From contig QWDA01000001.1 in assembly GCA_003605175.1 (NCBI GenBank), positions 558,001 to 622,000 on the forward strand: a DNA stretch of 64,000 nucleotides, read 5' to 3'. Source of the DNA: Paracoccaceae bacterium (lineage in GTDB: Bacteria > Pseudomonadota > Alphaproteobacteria > Rhodobacterales > Rhodobacteraceae). Positions within the stretch are counted from its first letter, which is position 1, and every line of letters starts with the position of its first letter. The position numbers and the translations under genes are program-made. Below the pieces are notes generated by a model. That model made no database searches. It saw only the letters and a program-made list of their open reading frames with translations, and was not told where the DNA came from. This document shows, piece after piece, positions 19,872 through 29,099 of the stretch.

Positions 19872-20416
19872 CACCGCCGCGCGCAAACACCCGCTGTTGA
19901 CCCGGAACAAGGCGCCGCCCGCGCGCCCGGCCTGCGGCTGATATCCGTCAAGAAGGATATGGGCGCATGGGCGGGAACGATCTCGAAGACAGGGCCCCGG
20001 CGCCGATGAAGCGGCTGCGTTTCGAATGGCGCGTGTCGCGACACGGCCGCTTGCGCCTTGCGCGGAGAGAACGTTCCGGTGAACGGTGGCCGGAAGCGGG
20101 GCGCCCGCGGCACCGTCCGGTACGGCGTCGGAAGCGGCCGAATCCAGACCATGCCGGTGAAGCGGGGCAGCGCGTGAGCGTCCGGTCTTGTGAAACGTGA
20201 CCCCGCGGTGCCCGCGGCCGCCCTGGCCGGTCGCTTCCGGAACTCCGGTTCCGGCGGTTTCCCGCGATGCCCCGCCGCTCCGGAGCTGTCCGGCCCCCGA
20301 TCCCCGGGCGCCGGCTTGCCATTTGCGGCGGGACAGATAGAACCGGAACGGGGGATCACGCCCCGTGTCCGGTCGCCCCTGGCGCTCATGATGCGGGGAT
20401 TGGCGACTAGGGAATC
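19872..20416. other. 545-base stretch with no supported gene
   Basis: Open frames here are short and of Arg/Pro-rich composition. A short inverted repeat ATATCC-N8-GGATAT lies at 19941-19960. The promoter of the FadB-like gene is presumably near its right end, but I see no clear box. Confidence 0.5.
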
Positions 20417-22486
20417 ATGCACCAGCCGGTCTCGGTTCAGATTACCGGCGGCGTCGCCGTTCTGACGGTGGATCAGCCGCCGAACAACGCGCTTTCGGGC
20501 GCCGTCCGAGCGGCGCTTTCGCGGGCGCTCGCGCATGTGGCGCAGGAGGCCGAGGTGCGGGCCGTGGTGCTGGCGGCGCGCGGCCGTGGCTATGCGTCGG
20601 GGCCGGATCCCGACGATACGGAGGATTCCGCCGCCGAGCCGGGGTTGCCGGCATTGGCCGACCGGATCGAAGCCTGCCGGAAACCGGTGATCGCGGCGCT
20701 GCATGGGCCGGTGGCCGGGCCGGGTCTGGAGCTGGCGCTGGCGGCGCATTACCGGATCGCCGACCGGCGGGCGCAGTTCGGATTCCCGGCGGTGCGGCTG
20801 GGGCTGACGCCGGGCGCGGGCGGCACGCAGCGGCTGCCGCGGCTGATCGGTGCCGAGCATGCGGTGGATCTCCTGACGTCGGGGCGCATGGTCTCGGCCG
20901 GCGATGCCGAGACGATGCATCTGGTCGATGCGGTGGCGAAGGGGCCATTGCCGGATTTCGTGCTGGGCTGGATCCGCGCGCGGCTTGAGGCCGGGCTGGC
21001 GCCGCGTCCGACGCGGGCGCTGGAGGCGGGGTTGCAGCCGGTCGACCACCATCTCGAAGTGGTCAAGAGCGTTCGCGCGGCCCTGGGTGGCGGCAAGTCC
21101 ACGGCGCGCGGCGCGATGCTCGACTGCCTGGAGGCGAGCCTGATCCTGCCCTATGAGGTGGCCATCGAGAAAGAGAAGGCGGCCTACGAGGATTGCCTCG
21201 CCGCGCCGCAATCGCGCGCGCTGCGCCATGTGGCGCGGGCCGAGCTGCGGACCCAGGTGCCGCCGCTGGACCACCCGGCGAAACCGCGCAAGATCGACCG
21301 GATCGGCGTGGTTGGCGCGGGCCGGATCGGTCGCGGCGTGGTGGCGGCCTGCCTGGACTCGGGGATCCCCGTGACGCTGATCGAGAGCGATATCGAGCGG
21401 CTCGAGGAGGGCGTCGAGGCGGTGATCGACCTCTACGACCAGGAGATCGAGGCCAAGCGGATGGACGAGTTGACCCGCGACCGGCGGATCGGCCTGCTGA
21501 ACGGCACCACCGACCCCGCGATGCTTGCGGGCGCCGACCTGGTGATCGAGGCGGTGCCCGACGATCCGGCGATCAAGCGCCGGGTCTTCGCCACGCTCGA
21601 CGCGGTGATGAAGCGCGATGCGATCCTGGCGAGCACCACCTCGACGCTGGATCTCGACGGGCTCGCCGCCGCAACTGGGCGCGTGCGGCATGTGGTGGGG
21701 CTGCATTTCTTTCCGCCGGCCTACCGGATGCGGGCGGTGGAGGTGGTTGTGGGCGCCGCTACCGCCGACCCGGTAGTGGCGACGGCGTTCGACCTGGTGC
21801 GGCGCCTGGGCAAGATCCCGGTCGCCAGCGCGGTGAGCAGCGGCCATGTGGCGCTTCGGATGGCGGCGACGCTGGTGGATGCGGCGCTGTTCCTGATGTC
21901 GCGCGGCGCGACGGTGGAGCGGATCGACGCGGCGCTCACCGGCTACGGCTTCGCCATGGGCCCCCTGATGCTGGCCGACGCGATCGGGATCGACATGCTC
22001 CGGGCGATCGAGCGCGGCCCGGAGAGCGCGACCGCCGCCCTGGCGGAGGATGTGTTCGGGCGCATGATGAAGGCGGGCCGGACCGGGCGCCGCGCGGGTA
22101 GGGGGTTCTACCGCTACGGCGCGAAGACTCCCGTGCCGGATCCGAAGATCGCGACCCTGTTCGGGCGCCTGCCGCGGGGCGCGACGCCGCCTTCCGACGA
22201 GGAGATCCTGCGCCGCACGCTCGCCGCGCTGGCAAATCGCGGCGCGCACCTGGTGCAGGACGGTGTGGCGCAGCGGCCGTCGGATATCGACGTGCTGATG
22301 GTGCAGGTCTTCGGCTTTCCCCGGACGCGGGGCGGGCCGATGATGGCGGCCGAGCTCGCCGGATTGCTGCGGGTCAAGCGCGATCTCGACGGGTTCGCGG
22401 CCGACGCGCCCGAGCTCTGGCAGCCGGCGGGGCTCTGGACCGATCTCCTGAACCGGGGCGAGGGGTTCGAGGCGGTGAACGGCTGA
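20417..22486 (+). CDS. FadB/FadJ-like enoyl-CoA hydratase/3-hydroxyacyl-CoA dehydrogenase with altered hydratase site
   Basis: A 689-residue two-domain protein. Residues 1-190 are crotonase-like and about 295-580 are 3-hydroxyacyl-CoA dehydrogenase: VGAGRIGRG (NAD site), TSTLDL, GLHFFPPA (catalytic His) and AVEVVVG (Glu), with a C-terminal 3HCDH repeat. The hydratase half departs from FadB: GPGLELAL carries Glu105, but the second catalytic glutamate, normally in LPEV.LG.PGAGG, is Ala125 (FPAVRLGLTPGAGG), and the GGG and GAD oxyanion elements read GPG and GPD. The dehydrogenase loop SSGHVALRM also differs from the usual DGF.GNR. No thiolase partner adjoins it. It may act mainly as a dehydrogenase or isomerase. 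Confidence 0.85.
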   Translation: MHQPVSVQITGGVAVLTVDQPPNNALSGAVRAALSRALAHVAQEAEVRAVVLAARGRGYASGPDPDDTEDSAAEPGLPALADRIEACRKPVIAALHGPVAGPGLELALAAHYRIADRRAQFGFPAVRLGLTPGAGGTQRLPRLIGAEHAVDLLTSGRMVSAGDAETMHLVDAVAKGPLPDFVLGWIRARLEAGLAPRPTRALEAGLQPVDHHLEVVKSVRAALGGGKSTARGAMLDCLEASLILPYEVAIEKEKAAYEDCLAAPQSRALRHVARAELRTQVPPLDHPAKPRKIDRIGVVGAGRIGRGVVAACLDSGIPVTLIESDIERLEEGVEAVIDLYDQEIEAKRMDELTRDRRIGLLNGTTDPAMLAGADLVIEAVPDDPAIKRRVFATLDAVMKRDAILASTTSTLDLDGLAAATGRVRHVVGLHFFPPAYRMRAVEVVVGAATADPVVATAFDLVRRLGKIPVASAVSSGHVALRMAATLVDAALFLMSRGATVERIDAALTGYGFAMGPLMLADAIGIDMLRAIERGPESATAALAEDVFGRMMKAGRTGRRAGRGFYRYGAKTPVPDPKIATLFGRLPRGATPPSDEEILRRTLAALANRGAHLVQDGVAQRPSDIDVLMVQVFGFPRTRGGPMMAAELAGLLRVKRDLDGFAADAPELWQPAGLWTDLLNRGEGFEAVNG

Positions 22487-22489
22487 GGC

Positions 22490-22705
22490 TCAGCCGAGGA
22501 TCGCGCCCGTCACCACGAGCATGAGGCCGATGGCCGACACGCCGAGGGCGCCCAGATTCCAGGCGACGACCTTCTGGAGCCGGGCCTTCAGCGCGGCGTC
22601 CTCGGTCTCCTCGCGTCTGGCGCGGGCGGCCTCGCGGATGCAGAGCCCGAGCCCGGCGATGCCGAGGAGCGTGAAGCCGGTGCCGATCCAGATGAGCGCG
22701 TCCAT
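22490..22705 (-). CDS. small two-helix membrane protein
   Basis: A 71-residue protein with hydrophobic helices at about 5-24 and 47-69, separated by a charged, probably cytoplasmic helix (REAARARREETEDAALKARLQ). I know no function; such genes next to fatty-acid genes are common in Rhodobacteraceae. It converges with the FadB-like gene, three bases apart. Confidence 0.65.
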   Translation of the reverse strand: MDALIWIGTGFTLLGIAGLGLCIREAARARREETEDAALKARLQKVVAWNLGALGVSAIGLMLVVTGAILG

Positions 22706-22813
22706 GGGGCCGAGCGGTTAGCCGTCCGGGCGCGCGGGCACAAGCCCTTGCGGAAGCCCGGCGGCATGGGTAGGCAGGCGCCTCGACCTTCCCTTCCGAT
22801 CTGCGAGGCCCCG

Positions 22814-23083
22814 ATGTCGGACATGAGCGTTGTTGACGAAAAGCCCGAAACCTACCGTGTCGCGGCGGATGAGCTGAGGCAGTTCATCGAGCGCTACGAG
22901 CGGCTCGAGGCCGAGAAGAAGGACATCGCCGAGCAGCAGAAGGAGGTGATGGCCGAGGCGAAGGGGCGCGGCTACGACACCAAGGTGATGCGCAAGGTGA
23001 TCGCGCTGAGGAAGCGCGACAAGGACGATATCGCCGAAGAAGAGGCGGTGCTGGAGATGTACAAGGCCGCGCTGGGGATGTAA
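22814..23083 (+). CDS. gapR: GapR-type nucleoid-associated protein (DUF2312)
   Basis: An 89-residue, largely helical and highly charged protein. ELRQFIERYERLEAEKKDI, then EVMAEAKGRGYDTKVMRKV and EEEAVLEMYKAALGM follow the DUF2312 pattern. GapR of Caulobacter tetramerises around overtwisted DNA ahead of replication and transcription machinery and stimulates gyrase and topoisomerase IV. The size equals the Caulobacter protein. Start ATG 22814; an ATG three codons later is possible. Confidence 0.92.
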   Translation: MSDMSVVDEKPETYRVAADELRQFIERYERLEAEKKDIAEQQKEVMAEAKGRGYDTKVMRKVIALRKRDKDDIAEEEAVLEMYKAALGM

Positions 23084-23141
23084 GGTTTCGGCCGGCTTCC
23101 GGATGGGTAGATCGCGCCCGATCGGAGGCAGGCAGACGCTG

Positions 23142-23211
23142 CCCCGGCCTTGAGCCGGGGCCTCTCGGTTGCGCGGCCCTCGAAGGCGAGGCCCCGGGTC
23201 AAGCCCGGGGC
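23142..23211. repeat. two GC-rich hairpins between convergent genes
   Basis: CCCCGGCCTTGAGCCGGGG (23142-23160) and the near-palindrome at 23191-23211 (GCCCCGGGT/CAAGCCCGGGGC) are separated by 30 bases. Both have the form G/C arms around CTTGA or TCAAG, the common REP unit of alphaproteobacteria, in opposite orientation. They lie between convergent gapR and pncC and may act as a two-way terminator. Confidence 0.6.
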
Positions 23212-23247
23212 GTCGGCCGGAAGGATCGACGCTGTTCCCGCAGGTTT

Positions 23248-23724
23248 CTACGGTGATCTCGTCGCCGCCTTGAGGAGCAGGGCGATCGCGTGGTTGCGCG
23301 CGGCGGCGCGCACTTGTGCCCGGCCCGGGGCGCCGAATTCGACGGTCTCGGTGAACGTGTCCCGGCCCTTTGCGGCGAGGCCGAAGCAGACCCGGCCCTC
23401 GGGCTTGAACTCGGAGCCGCCGGGGCCGGCGATGCCGGTGACCGAGACCGCGAGACCGGCGGCGGAGCGGGCCAGCGCGCCCTCGGCCATTTCACGCGCG
23501 ACTTCTTCGGAGACCGCGCCATGGGCGGCGAGGGTGACCGCGGAGACGCCAAGCATGTCCTGCTTCGCGCCGTTCGAATAGGTCACGAAGCCGCGGTCGA
23601 ACACGTCGGATGACCCCGCGATATCGGTGAGCGCGGCGGCGATCATGCCGCCGGTGCAGCTTTCGGCGGTGGCGATGCGGAGCCCGGCCCTGCGGGCGGC
23701 GTCGAGGAGCGCTTCGGCGCTCAC
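23248..23724 (-). CDS. pncC: CinA-family nicotinamide-nucleotide amidohydrolase (PncC-type)
   Basis: A 158-residue C-terminal-CinA protein, with [49 protein letters not shown]: the PncC signature including the Ser/Lys-type catalytic region. It deamidates NMN to nicotinate mononucleotide in pyridine nucleotide recycling. It starts with GTG 23724 and overlaps the stop of pgpA (GTGA), so it is the last gene of ispDF-pgpA-pncC. Confidence 0.9.
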   Translation of the reverse strand: MSAEALLDAARRAGLRIATAESCTGGMIAAALTDIAGSSDVFDRGFVTYSNGAKQDMLGVSAVTLAAHGAVSEEVAREMAEGALARSAAGLAVSVTGIAGPGGSEFKPEGRVCFGLAAKGRDTFTETVEFGAPGRAQVRAAARNHAIALLLKAATRSP

Positions 23725-24212
23725 AGGCCGAGGATTCCATGCGCGACGAAGGCCGCGACGGCGACGCAGAGGCAAGCGATCCAGCCCGCGGCGACGTCGT
23801 CGAGCATCACGCCCAGGGCGTTGTCCATGCGGTCGGCGAGGCCGACGGGGCCGGGTTTCCAGATGTCGAACAGCCGGAAGAACAGGAAGGCGGCGAGCAC
23901 GCCGGGCCAGAGCTGGGTGACGGCGGCGCCGGCATGGGCGGCGCCGAGCGAGACGGGGAGGAGCGCGATCCACTGGCCGACCACCTCGTCGATGACGATC
24001 TCGGAGGGGTCGTGGTCGTCGGCCCCAGCGATGTAGCGCTCTGTCGCCCAGAGGCCGGAGAGGAAGGCGAGGATCGTGGCCGAGACGAGGAGCAGCGGGC
24101 CGCCGATGAGGTGCAGCGCCCAGGCGGCGGGGATGGCAGCGAGGGAGCCCCAGGTGCCGGGGGCGGGGCGGAGATGGCCGGCGTAGAAAAAGGTGACGAT
24201 GAGGCGGATCAT
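23721..24212 (-). CDS. pgpA: phosphatidylglycerophosphatase A
   Basis: A 163-residue inner-membrane enzyme with [25 protein letters not shown] and [27 protein letters not shown], all PgpA motifs; the acidic residues bind magnesium. It removes phosphate from phosphatidylglycerophosphate in phosphatidylglycerol synthesis. Start ATG overlaps the ispDF stop in ATGA. Confidence 0.95.
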   Translation of the reverse strand: MIRLIVTFFYAGHLRPAPGTWGSLAAIPAAWALHLIGGPLLLVSATILAFLSGLWATERYIAGADDHDPSEIVIDEVVGQWIALLPVSLGAAHAGAAVTQLWPGVLAAFLFFRLFDIWKPGPVGLADRMDNALGVMLDDVAAGWIACLCVAVAAFVAHGILGL

Positions 24213-25360
24213 GGGCGGACCAGGGTGGTTGTGGCCATGGCGGCGATGCCCTCTTCGCGGCCGGTGAAGCCGAGCCGCTCGGTGGTGGTGGCCTTGACCG
24301 AGACACGGGAGGGCTCGAGGCGGAGGAGTTCGGCGAGGCGCGCGGTCATGGCGGCGGCATGGGGGCCGATCTTCGGGCGCTCGCAGAGGAAGGTGAGGTC
24401 GACATTCGAGATCGCGAAGCCGCGTGCGGTGACGAGGGCGACGGCGTGGTCGAGGAAGATGGCGCTGTCGGCGCCTTTCCATTTCGGGTCCGAGGGCGGG
24501 AAGTGGCGGCCGATATCGCCTTCCGCGAGCGCGCCGTAGAGCGCGTCGGTGACGGTGTGGAGGCCCACATCGGCGTCGGAATGGCCCTGGAGGCCCCTGT
24601 CATGCGGGATCTTGACGCCGCAGAGGATCACGTGGCCGCCCGGGCCGAAGCGGTGGACGTCGAAGCCGTTGCCGATGCGGATATCCGGGGTCATGCGGGC
24701 CCTGAGCTGGCGTTCGGCACGGGCGAAGTCGCCGGGGCCGGTGATCTTGAGGTTGCCTTCGTCGCCCGGGACGATGCGGACCGCAAGCCCGGCGGCGCGG
24801 GCGATCTCCACATCGTCGGCGGCGTCGCCCGCATGCGCGCGGTGGGCGGCGAGGATCGCGTAGAAGCGGAAGCCCTGGGGGGTCTGGGCGCGGTAGAGGC
24901 CATCGCGCGGGTGCGGGCCGGCGACGGTGTCGCCCTCGGCCCGCCAGAGAGCGTCGGTGACGGGCAGGCCGGGGGCGGCGGCATCGCAGCTATCGAGCGC
25001 GCGGACGATCCCGGCGATCGTCGCGGGCGTGACGCAGGCTCGGGCGGCGTCGTGGATGAGCACGCGGGCGACGCCGGTGCCTGCGAGCGCCTCGAGCCCG
25101 GCGCGGACCGAGTCGGCCCGCGTCGCGCCACCCGCGACGCGGATCAGATCAAGGTCGGGGAGGCGGTCCATCTCGTCTTCGTGCAGGACCACGACGAGGG
25201 GCCCGATTTCCGGCGCGGCGCGGAAGGCGTCGAGCGTCCATTCGATCACCCTGCGACCCGCAAGCGCTTGCCATTGCTTGGGAATACCGCCGCCCGCCCG
25301 GACGCCGCGGCCGGCGGCGACGATCACGGCGGCGGTGACGGGGTGGGCGGGATCGGACAT
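24209..25360 (-). CDS. ispDF: bifunctional IspD/IspF (MEP cytidylyltransferase / MECDP synthase)
   Basis: A 383-residue fusion, usual for alphaproteobacteria. The IspD half (1 to about 220) has [19 protein letters not shown], a CTP-binding loop, and HDAARACV. The IspF half (about 228-383) has [11 protein letters not shown] and [20 protein letters not shown] with zinc-binding His residues. The two halves carry out steps 2 and 4 of the methylerythritol phosphate route to isoprenoids. First gene of a three-gene overlapping operon. Confidence 0.97.
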   Translation of the reverse strand: MSDPAHPVTAAVIVAAGRGVRAGGGIPKQWQALAGRRVIEWTLDAFRAAPEIGPLVVVLHEDEMDRLPDLDLIRVAGGATRADSVRAGLEALAGTGVARVLIHDAARACVTPATIAGIVRALDSCDAAAPGLPVTDALWRAEGDTVAGPHPRDGLYRAQTPQGFRFYAILAAHRAHAGDAADDVEIARAAGLAVRIVPGDEGNLKITGPGDFARAERQLRARMTPDIRIGNGFDVHRFGPGGHVILCGVKIPHDRGLQGHSDADVGLHTVTDALYGALAEGDIGRHFPPSDPKWKGADSAIFLDHAVALVTARGFAISNVDLTFLCERPKIGPHAAAMTARLAELLRLEPSRVSVKATTTERLGFTGREEGIAAMATTTLVRP

Positions 25361-25550
25361 GCGGCACAGCTTTCCTCGGGCGCCTCTCTCTAGGCAAAGC
25401 GGCGGGTCATGACAATCGGTGACATTTTGTCGGCATGTCTGCTTAAAAAAGTGGCAGCATGCCGCCGGACGGCTCTCTGCGACAGGCGCCAAATTGCGTT
25501 CGCCGCGAGGGAGGGATACCCCGGATCGGGTATGCACAAGGATTGAGCAT

Positions 25551-26540
25551 TTGTCAGTCAGTGGGGCGGTTTTTCCAGATCGGATGCCGGTGCTGCTTGC
25601 GCCGATGGCCGGAATTACCGATTTGCCCTTCCGCCGGCTGGTCGGCCGGTTCGGCGCCGGCCTGGTCGTCAGCGAAATGGTGGCGAGTCAGGAGATGGTG
25701 CAGGCGAAGCCCGGCGTGCGCGAACGCGCCGAGCTGGGGTTCGGCGAGGCGCGGACGGCGGTACAGCTGGCGGGGCGCGATCCGCACTGGATGGCCGAGG
25801 CGGCGCGGATGGTCGCGGCGAATGGTGCGGAGATCATCGACATCAACATGGGCTGCCCGGCGAAGAATGTGACGGGCGGGCTTTCGGGCTCGGCGCTCCT
25901 GCGCGATCTCGACCACGCGGTTTCGCTGATCGAGGCGGTGGTGGGCGCGGTGGACGTGCCGGTGACGCTGAAGACCCGGCTGGGCTGGGACGATCACACC
26001 GCCGCGCCGGCGCTGGCGGCGCGGGCCGAGGCGGCAGGCGTGCGGATGATCACGATCCATGGCCGCACGCGGTGCCAGTTCTACAAGGGGCGGGCCGACT
26101 GGGCGGCGATCCGGGCGATCAGGGAGGCGGTGTCGGTGCCGGTGGTGGCGAATGGCGATATCGTTTGCGGTACGACGGCTCGGGCGGCGCTGGAGGCCTC
26201 GGGCGCGGATGGCGTGATGGTCGGGCGCGGGATCCAGGGGCGGCCCTGGCAGATCGCGCAGATCGCGGCGGAACTTGCGGGGGAAGAGGCTCCGGAGCCG
26301 CCCAAGGGCGCGGCGCTCGCGGAGATGGTGGCCGTGCATTACGAGGACACGCTGGGCTTCTACGGCGCGGCGCTCGGCGCGCGCGTGGTCCGCAAGCATC
26401 TGGGCTGGTACATGGACGCGGCCGGCACGCCCGGGGCGCTGCGCCGCGAGGTGCTGACCGGGACGCCCTCCGAGGTGCTGCGGCTGCTGCCCGATGCGCT
26501 GACCCCCGTGCCGGCGCCCGACATGGTGGAGGCAGCATGA
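25551..26540 (+). CDS. dusB: tRNA-dihydrouridine synthase B (nifR3)
   Basis: A 329-residue TIM-barrel flavoenzyme. [16 protein letters not shown] binds [16 protein letters not shown] carries the catalytic cysteine, and [18 protein letters not shown] and ANGDI complete the family. It reduces uridines in tRNA D-loops. I choose TTG 25551 with AAGGA eight bases upstream, which gives the usual length; an ATG at 25584 would remove the first strand. Known as nifR3, it heads the ntr operon in this group and its TGA overlaps the ntrB start. Confidence 0.93.
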   Translation: MSVSGAVFPDRMPVLLAPMAGITDLPFRRLVGRFGAGLVVSEMVASQEMVQAKPGVRERAELGFGEARTAVQLAGRDPHWMAEAARMVAANGAEIIDINMGCPAKNVTGGLSGSALLRDLDHAVSLIEAVVGAVDVPVTLKTRLGWDDHTAAPALAARAEAAGVRMITIHGRTRCQFYKGRADWAAIRAIREAVSVPVVANGDIVCGTTARAALEASGADGVMVGRGIQGRPWQIAQIAAELAGEEAPEPPKGAALAEMVAVHYEDTLGFYGAALGARVVRKHLGWYMDAAGTPGALRREVLTGTPSEVLRLLPDALTPVPAPDMVEAA

Positions 26541-27610
26541 TCTCGGCCGGTTTCGGAGACGTTCTGTGGAATTCCATGCCGATCCCGGCATTCCTGCTCG
26601 ATCCGGGTGACATGATCGCCGAGGTCAACCTCGCCGCCGAGCAGTTCCTGAACCTCTCGGCGCGCTCGCTGAAGGGGTCGCCGGTCTTCGACAAGCTGAT
26701 GATCGACGCGCCGATCGACGACGCGTTCCGCCGGGTCCGGACCGACCAGGCTTCGCTCTCGATCAACGATGTCTTCGTGGGCTCGGGAGACCGCAAGCCG
26801 GAGCAGTGCAATGTCCAAGTCGCGCCGATGATCGCGATGCCGGGTTTCGTGCTGATCCTGATGGAGCCCAGGCAACTCGCCGACCGGCTCGGGCGGCAGA
26901 TGTCGGTGAAGGCGGCGGCGAAATCGGCGATCGGCATGTCGGAGATGCTGGCGCACGAAATCAAGAACCCGCTCGCGGGCATCACCGGGGCGGCGCAGCT
27001 TCTGTCGATGAACCTCACCGGCGAGGACCAGGAGATGACCGACCTCATCGTGAACGAGGCGCGGCGGATCCTGGCATTGCTCGAGCAGGTGGAGCAGTTC
27101 GGCAACCTGCGCCCGCCGCAGAAGCGGGTCTGGAACGTGCACGATCTGCTGGAGCGGGCGCGAAAGGTCGCGGCGGTTGGATTCGCCGCCTCGATGAAGT
27201 TCGTCGAGGATTACGACCCCTCGCTGCCGCCGACCTTCGTCGACGGCGACCAGATGATCCAGGTGTTCCAGAACCTGATGAAGAATGCCGCCGAGGCCTG
27301 CGGCAAGGGCGGCACGATCCGGCTCCGGACCTTCTACGACCTGTCGCTCCGGCTCCGGAAGAGGGGCGCCACGGCGGCGCTGCCCTTGCAGATCGAGATC
27401 ATTGACGACGGTCCGGGCATTCCGCCCGAGATCGCGGAAGACATTTTCGAGCCCTTCGTTTCGGGCCGCGAGAACGGCACCGGCCTGGGGCTGGCGCTGG
27501 TCTCGAAGATCGTCTCCGACCATGACGGTTGGATTTCGCTCGACAGCGTGCCGGGGCGGACGGTGTTCCGTATCTCGTTGCCCGTCGCCCCGAAAGAAAG
27601 TGGAGATTGA
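26537..27610 (+). CDS. ntrB: nitrogen regulation sensor histidine kinase NtrB
   Basis: A 357-residue cytoplasmic kinase: PAS domain (residues about 8-110), HisKA with His140 in [12 protein letters not shown], and HATPase boxes [16 protein letters not shown] and [12 protein letters not shown]. It phosphorylates or dephosphorylates NtrC according to PII/glutamine status. ATGA overlap with dusB. Followed four bases later by ntrC. Confidence 0.97.
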   Translation: MISAGFGDVLWNSMPIPAFLLDPGDMIAEVNLAAEQFLNLSARSLKGSPVFDKLMIDAPIDDAFRRVRTDQASLSINDVFVGSGDRKPEQCNVQVAPMIAMPGFVLILMEPRQLADRLGRQMSVKAAAKSAIGMSEMLAHEIKNPLAGITGAAQLLSMNLTGEDQEMTDLIVNEARRILALLEQVEQFGNLRPPQKRVWNVHDLLERARKVAAVGFAASMKFVEDYDPSLPPTFVDGDQMIQVFQNLMKNAAEACGKGGTIRLRTFYDLSLRLRKRGATAALPLQIEIIDDGPGIPPEIAEDIFEPFVSGRENGTGLGLALVSKIVSDHDGWISLDSVPGRTVFRISLPVAPKESGD

Positions 27611-27614
27611 GAGC

Positions 27615-29000
27615 ATGGACGGAACTGTCCTCGTTGCCGATGACGACCGCACGATCCGGACGGTGCTGACCCAGGCGCTGACCCGGGCGGGGTGCAAGGT
27701 GCATGCGACCTCGTCGATCGTGACGCTGATGCGCTGGGTCGAGGAGGGCAAGGGCGACCTGGTGATCTCGGACGTGATCATGCCGGACGGGAACGGGCTC
27801 GATCAGCTGCCGAAGATCGCCGAGCAGCGGCCGGGGATGCCGGTGATCGTGATCTCGGCGCAGAACACGATCATGACCGCGATCCAGGCCGCCGAGGCGG
27901 ATGCGTTCGACTACCTGCCGAAGCCGTTCGACCTGCCGGACCTGATGAAGCGGGCGGCCCGCGCGCTTGAGGTGAAGCGGCGGGTGCAGCCGGCGCGCGA
28001 GGCGCCGGCCGAGGCCAAGGCGCCGGGCGCTGGCGGCGGGAGCGACCTGCCGCTCGTGGGGCGGACGCCGGCGATGCAGGCGCTCTACCGGCTGGTTGCG
28101 CGGGTGATGAATACCGACATGCCGGTGCTGATCACCGGGGAGTCGGGCACCGGAAAGTCGCTGATCGCCAGGGCGATCCACGATCTGAGCGACCGGCGCA
28201 CCCTGCCGTTCGTGCTGGCCGGCGCTTCGGACCTGGCGACGATGGAAGGGCCGGCCACGGTCATCAGCCGGGCCAAGAACGGCACGATCCTGTTCGACGA
28301 GGTGGGCGATCTCGATGATGACGCGCAGGCGCGGATCGTGCGGATGCTCGACAGCTTCACCGACAATGCGCCGCGTGTGATCGCCTCGACGCAATCCGAC
28401 CTCAGCCGGAAGATGGAGACGGATTCGTTCCGCAAGGACCTGTTCTACCGGCTGGGCGGGGTCACGCTGACGGTGCCGTCGCTGCGTGAGCGGGTCGATG
28501 ACATCCCGCTTCTGGCCGAACATTTCCTGGCCCGGGCCGAGCGCGACGGGCTGCCGGTGCGGCGCTTCGATTCGGGCGCGATGGAGCTGATCCGGGCCTA
28601 TAGCTGGCCGGGCAATGTGCGGCAGCTCGAGAACACGATCCGGCGGCTGATCATCACCGGCGGCGAGGACGACATCACGCGCGGGGAGGTCGAGCTGGTG
28701 CTGGGCAACCAGCCGGCGATGGAGCCCTTGTCGGAGGGCGGGGAGGTCGAGAAGCTCTCGGTCGCGGTGGGCAAGCATCTCAGGCGCTATTTCGACCTCC
28801 ATGGCGGGGTGTTGCCGCCGCCGGGGCTCTACCAGCGGATCCTGCGCGAGGTGGAGATGCCCCTGATCGAGATCGCGCTGGATGCGACGGGGGGCAACCA
28901 GGCGAAATGCGCCGACCTTCTCGGGATCAACCGGAATACCCTTCGGAAGAAAATCACCGATCTCGACATTAGGGTTACACGCCGCCGAAAATTGATGTAA
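27615..29000 (+). CDS. ntrC: nitrogen regulation response regulator NtrC lacking the GAFTGA loop
   Basis: A 461-residue regulator with a receiver (Asp53 in ISDVIMPD), AAA+ core (Walker A GESGTGKS near 175, Walker B ILFDEVGD) and a Fis-type HTH at the end ([19 protein letters not shown]). Between Walker A and Walker B, the segment containing GAFTGA is missing and the chain is shortened. R. capsulatus NtrC lacks it too and activates the ordinary sigma-70 polymerase instead of sigma-54. This protein is expected to work the same way on nitrogen-assimilation genes. Confidence 0.96.
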   Translation: MDGTVLVADDDRTIRTVLTQALTRAGCKVHATSSIVTLMRWVEEGKGDLVISDVIMPDGNGLDQLPKIAEQRPGMPVIVISAQNTIMTAIQAAEADAFDYLPKPFDLPDLMKRAARALEVKRRVQPAREAPAEAKAPGAGGGSDLPLVGRTPAMQALYRLVARVMNTDMPVLITGESGTGKSLIARAIHDLSDRRTLPFVLAGASDLATMEGPATVISRAKNGTILFDEVGDLDDDAQARIVRMLDSFTDNAPRVIASTQSDLSRKMETDSFRKDLFYRLGGVTLTVPSLRERVDDIPLLAEHFLARAERDGLPVRRFDSGAMELIRAYSWPGNVRQLENTIRRLIITGGEDDITRGEVELVLGNQPAMEPLSEGGEVEKLSVAVGKHLRRYFDLHGGVLPPPGLYQRILREVEMPLIEIALDATGGNQAKCADLLGINRNTLRKKITDLDIRVTRRRKLM

Positions 29001-29063
29001 AACCGCAACAGCAGAGTTGCCGATCTGCCTTGGGGCGGGGAACGGCATCCAGATATGGCGGAC

Positions 29064-29078
29064 GCCGCCTTAGGCGGC
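29064..29078. promoter_or_regulatory. small hairpin between ntrC and ntrY
   Basis: GCCGCC-TTA-GGCGGC is a perfect 6-bp stem. There is no T-run, so it is not a standard terminator; it may attenuate or stabilise the mRNA between the ntrBC and ntrYX parts of the cluster. Confidence 0.35.
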
Positions 29079-29099
29079 ACATCGGGTTGAGGTATCGTC

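Noticed and set aside
19967-20200. Short Arg-rich open frame before the FadB-like gene
   Set aside because: Composition is that of a random GC-rich frame and no start signal is seen.
29064-29078. Hairpin after ntrC considered as a terminator
   Set aside because: The stem is only six base pairs and no T-run follows on either strand.
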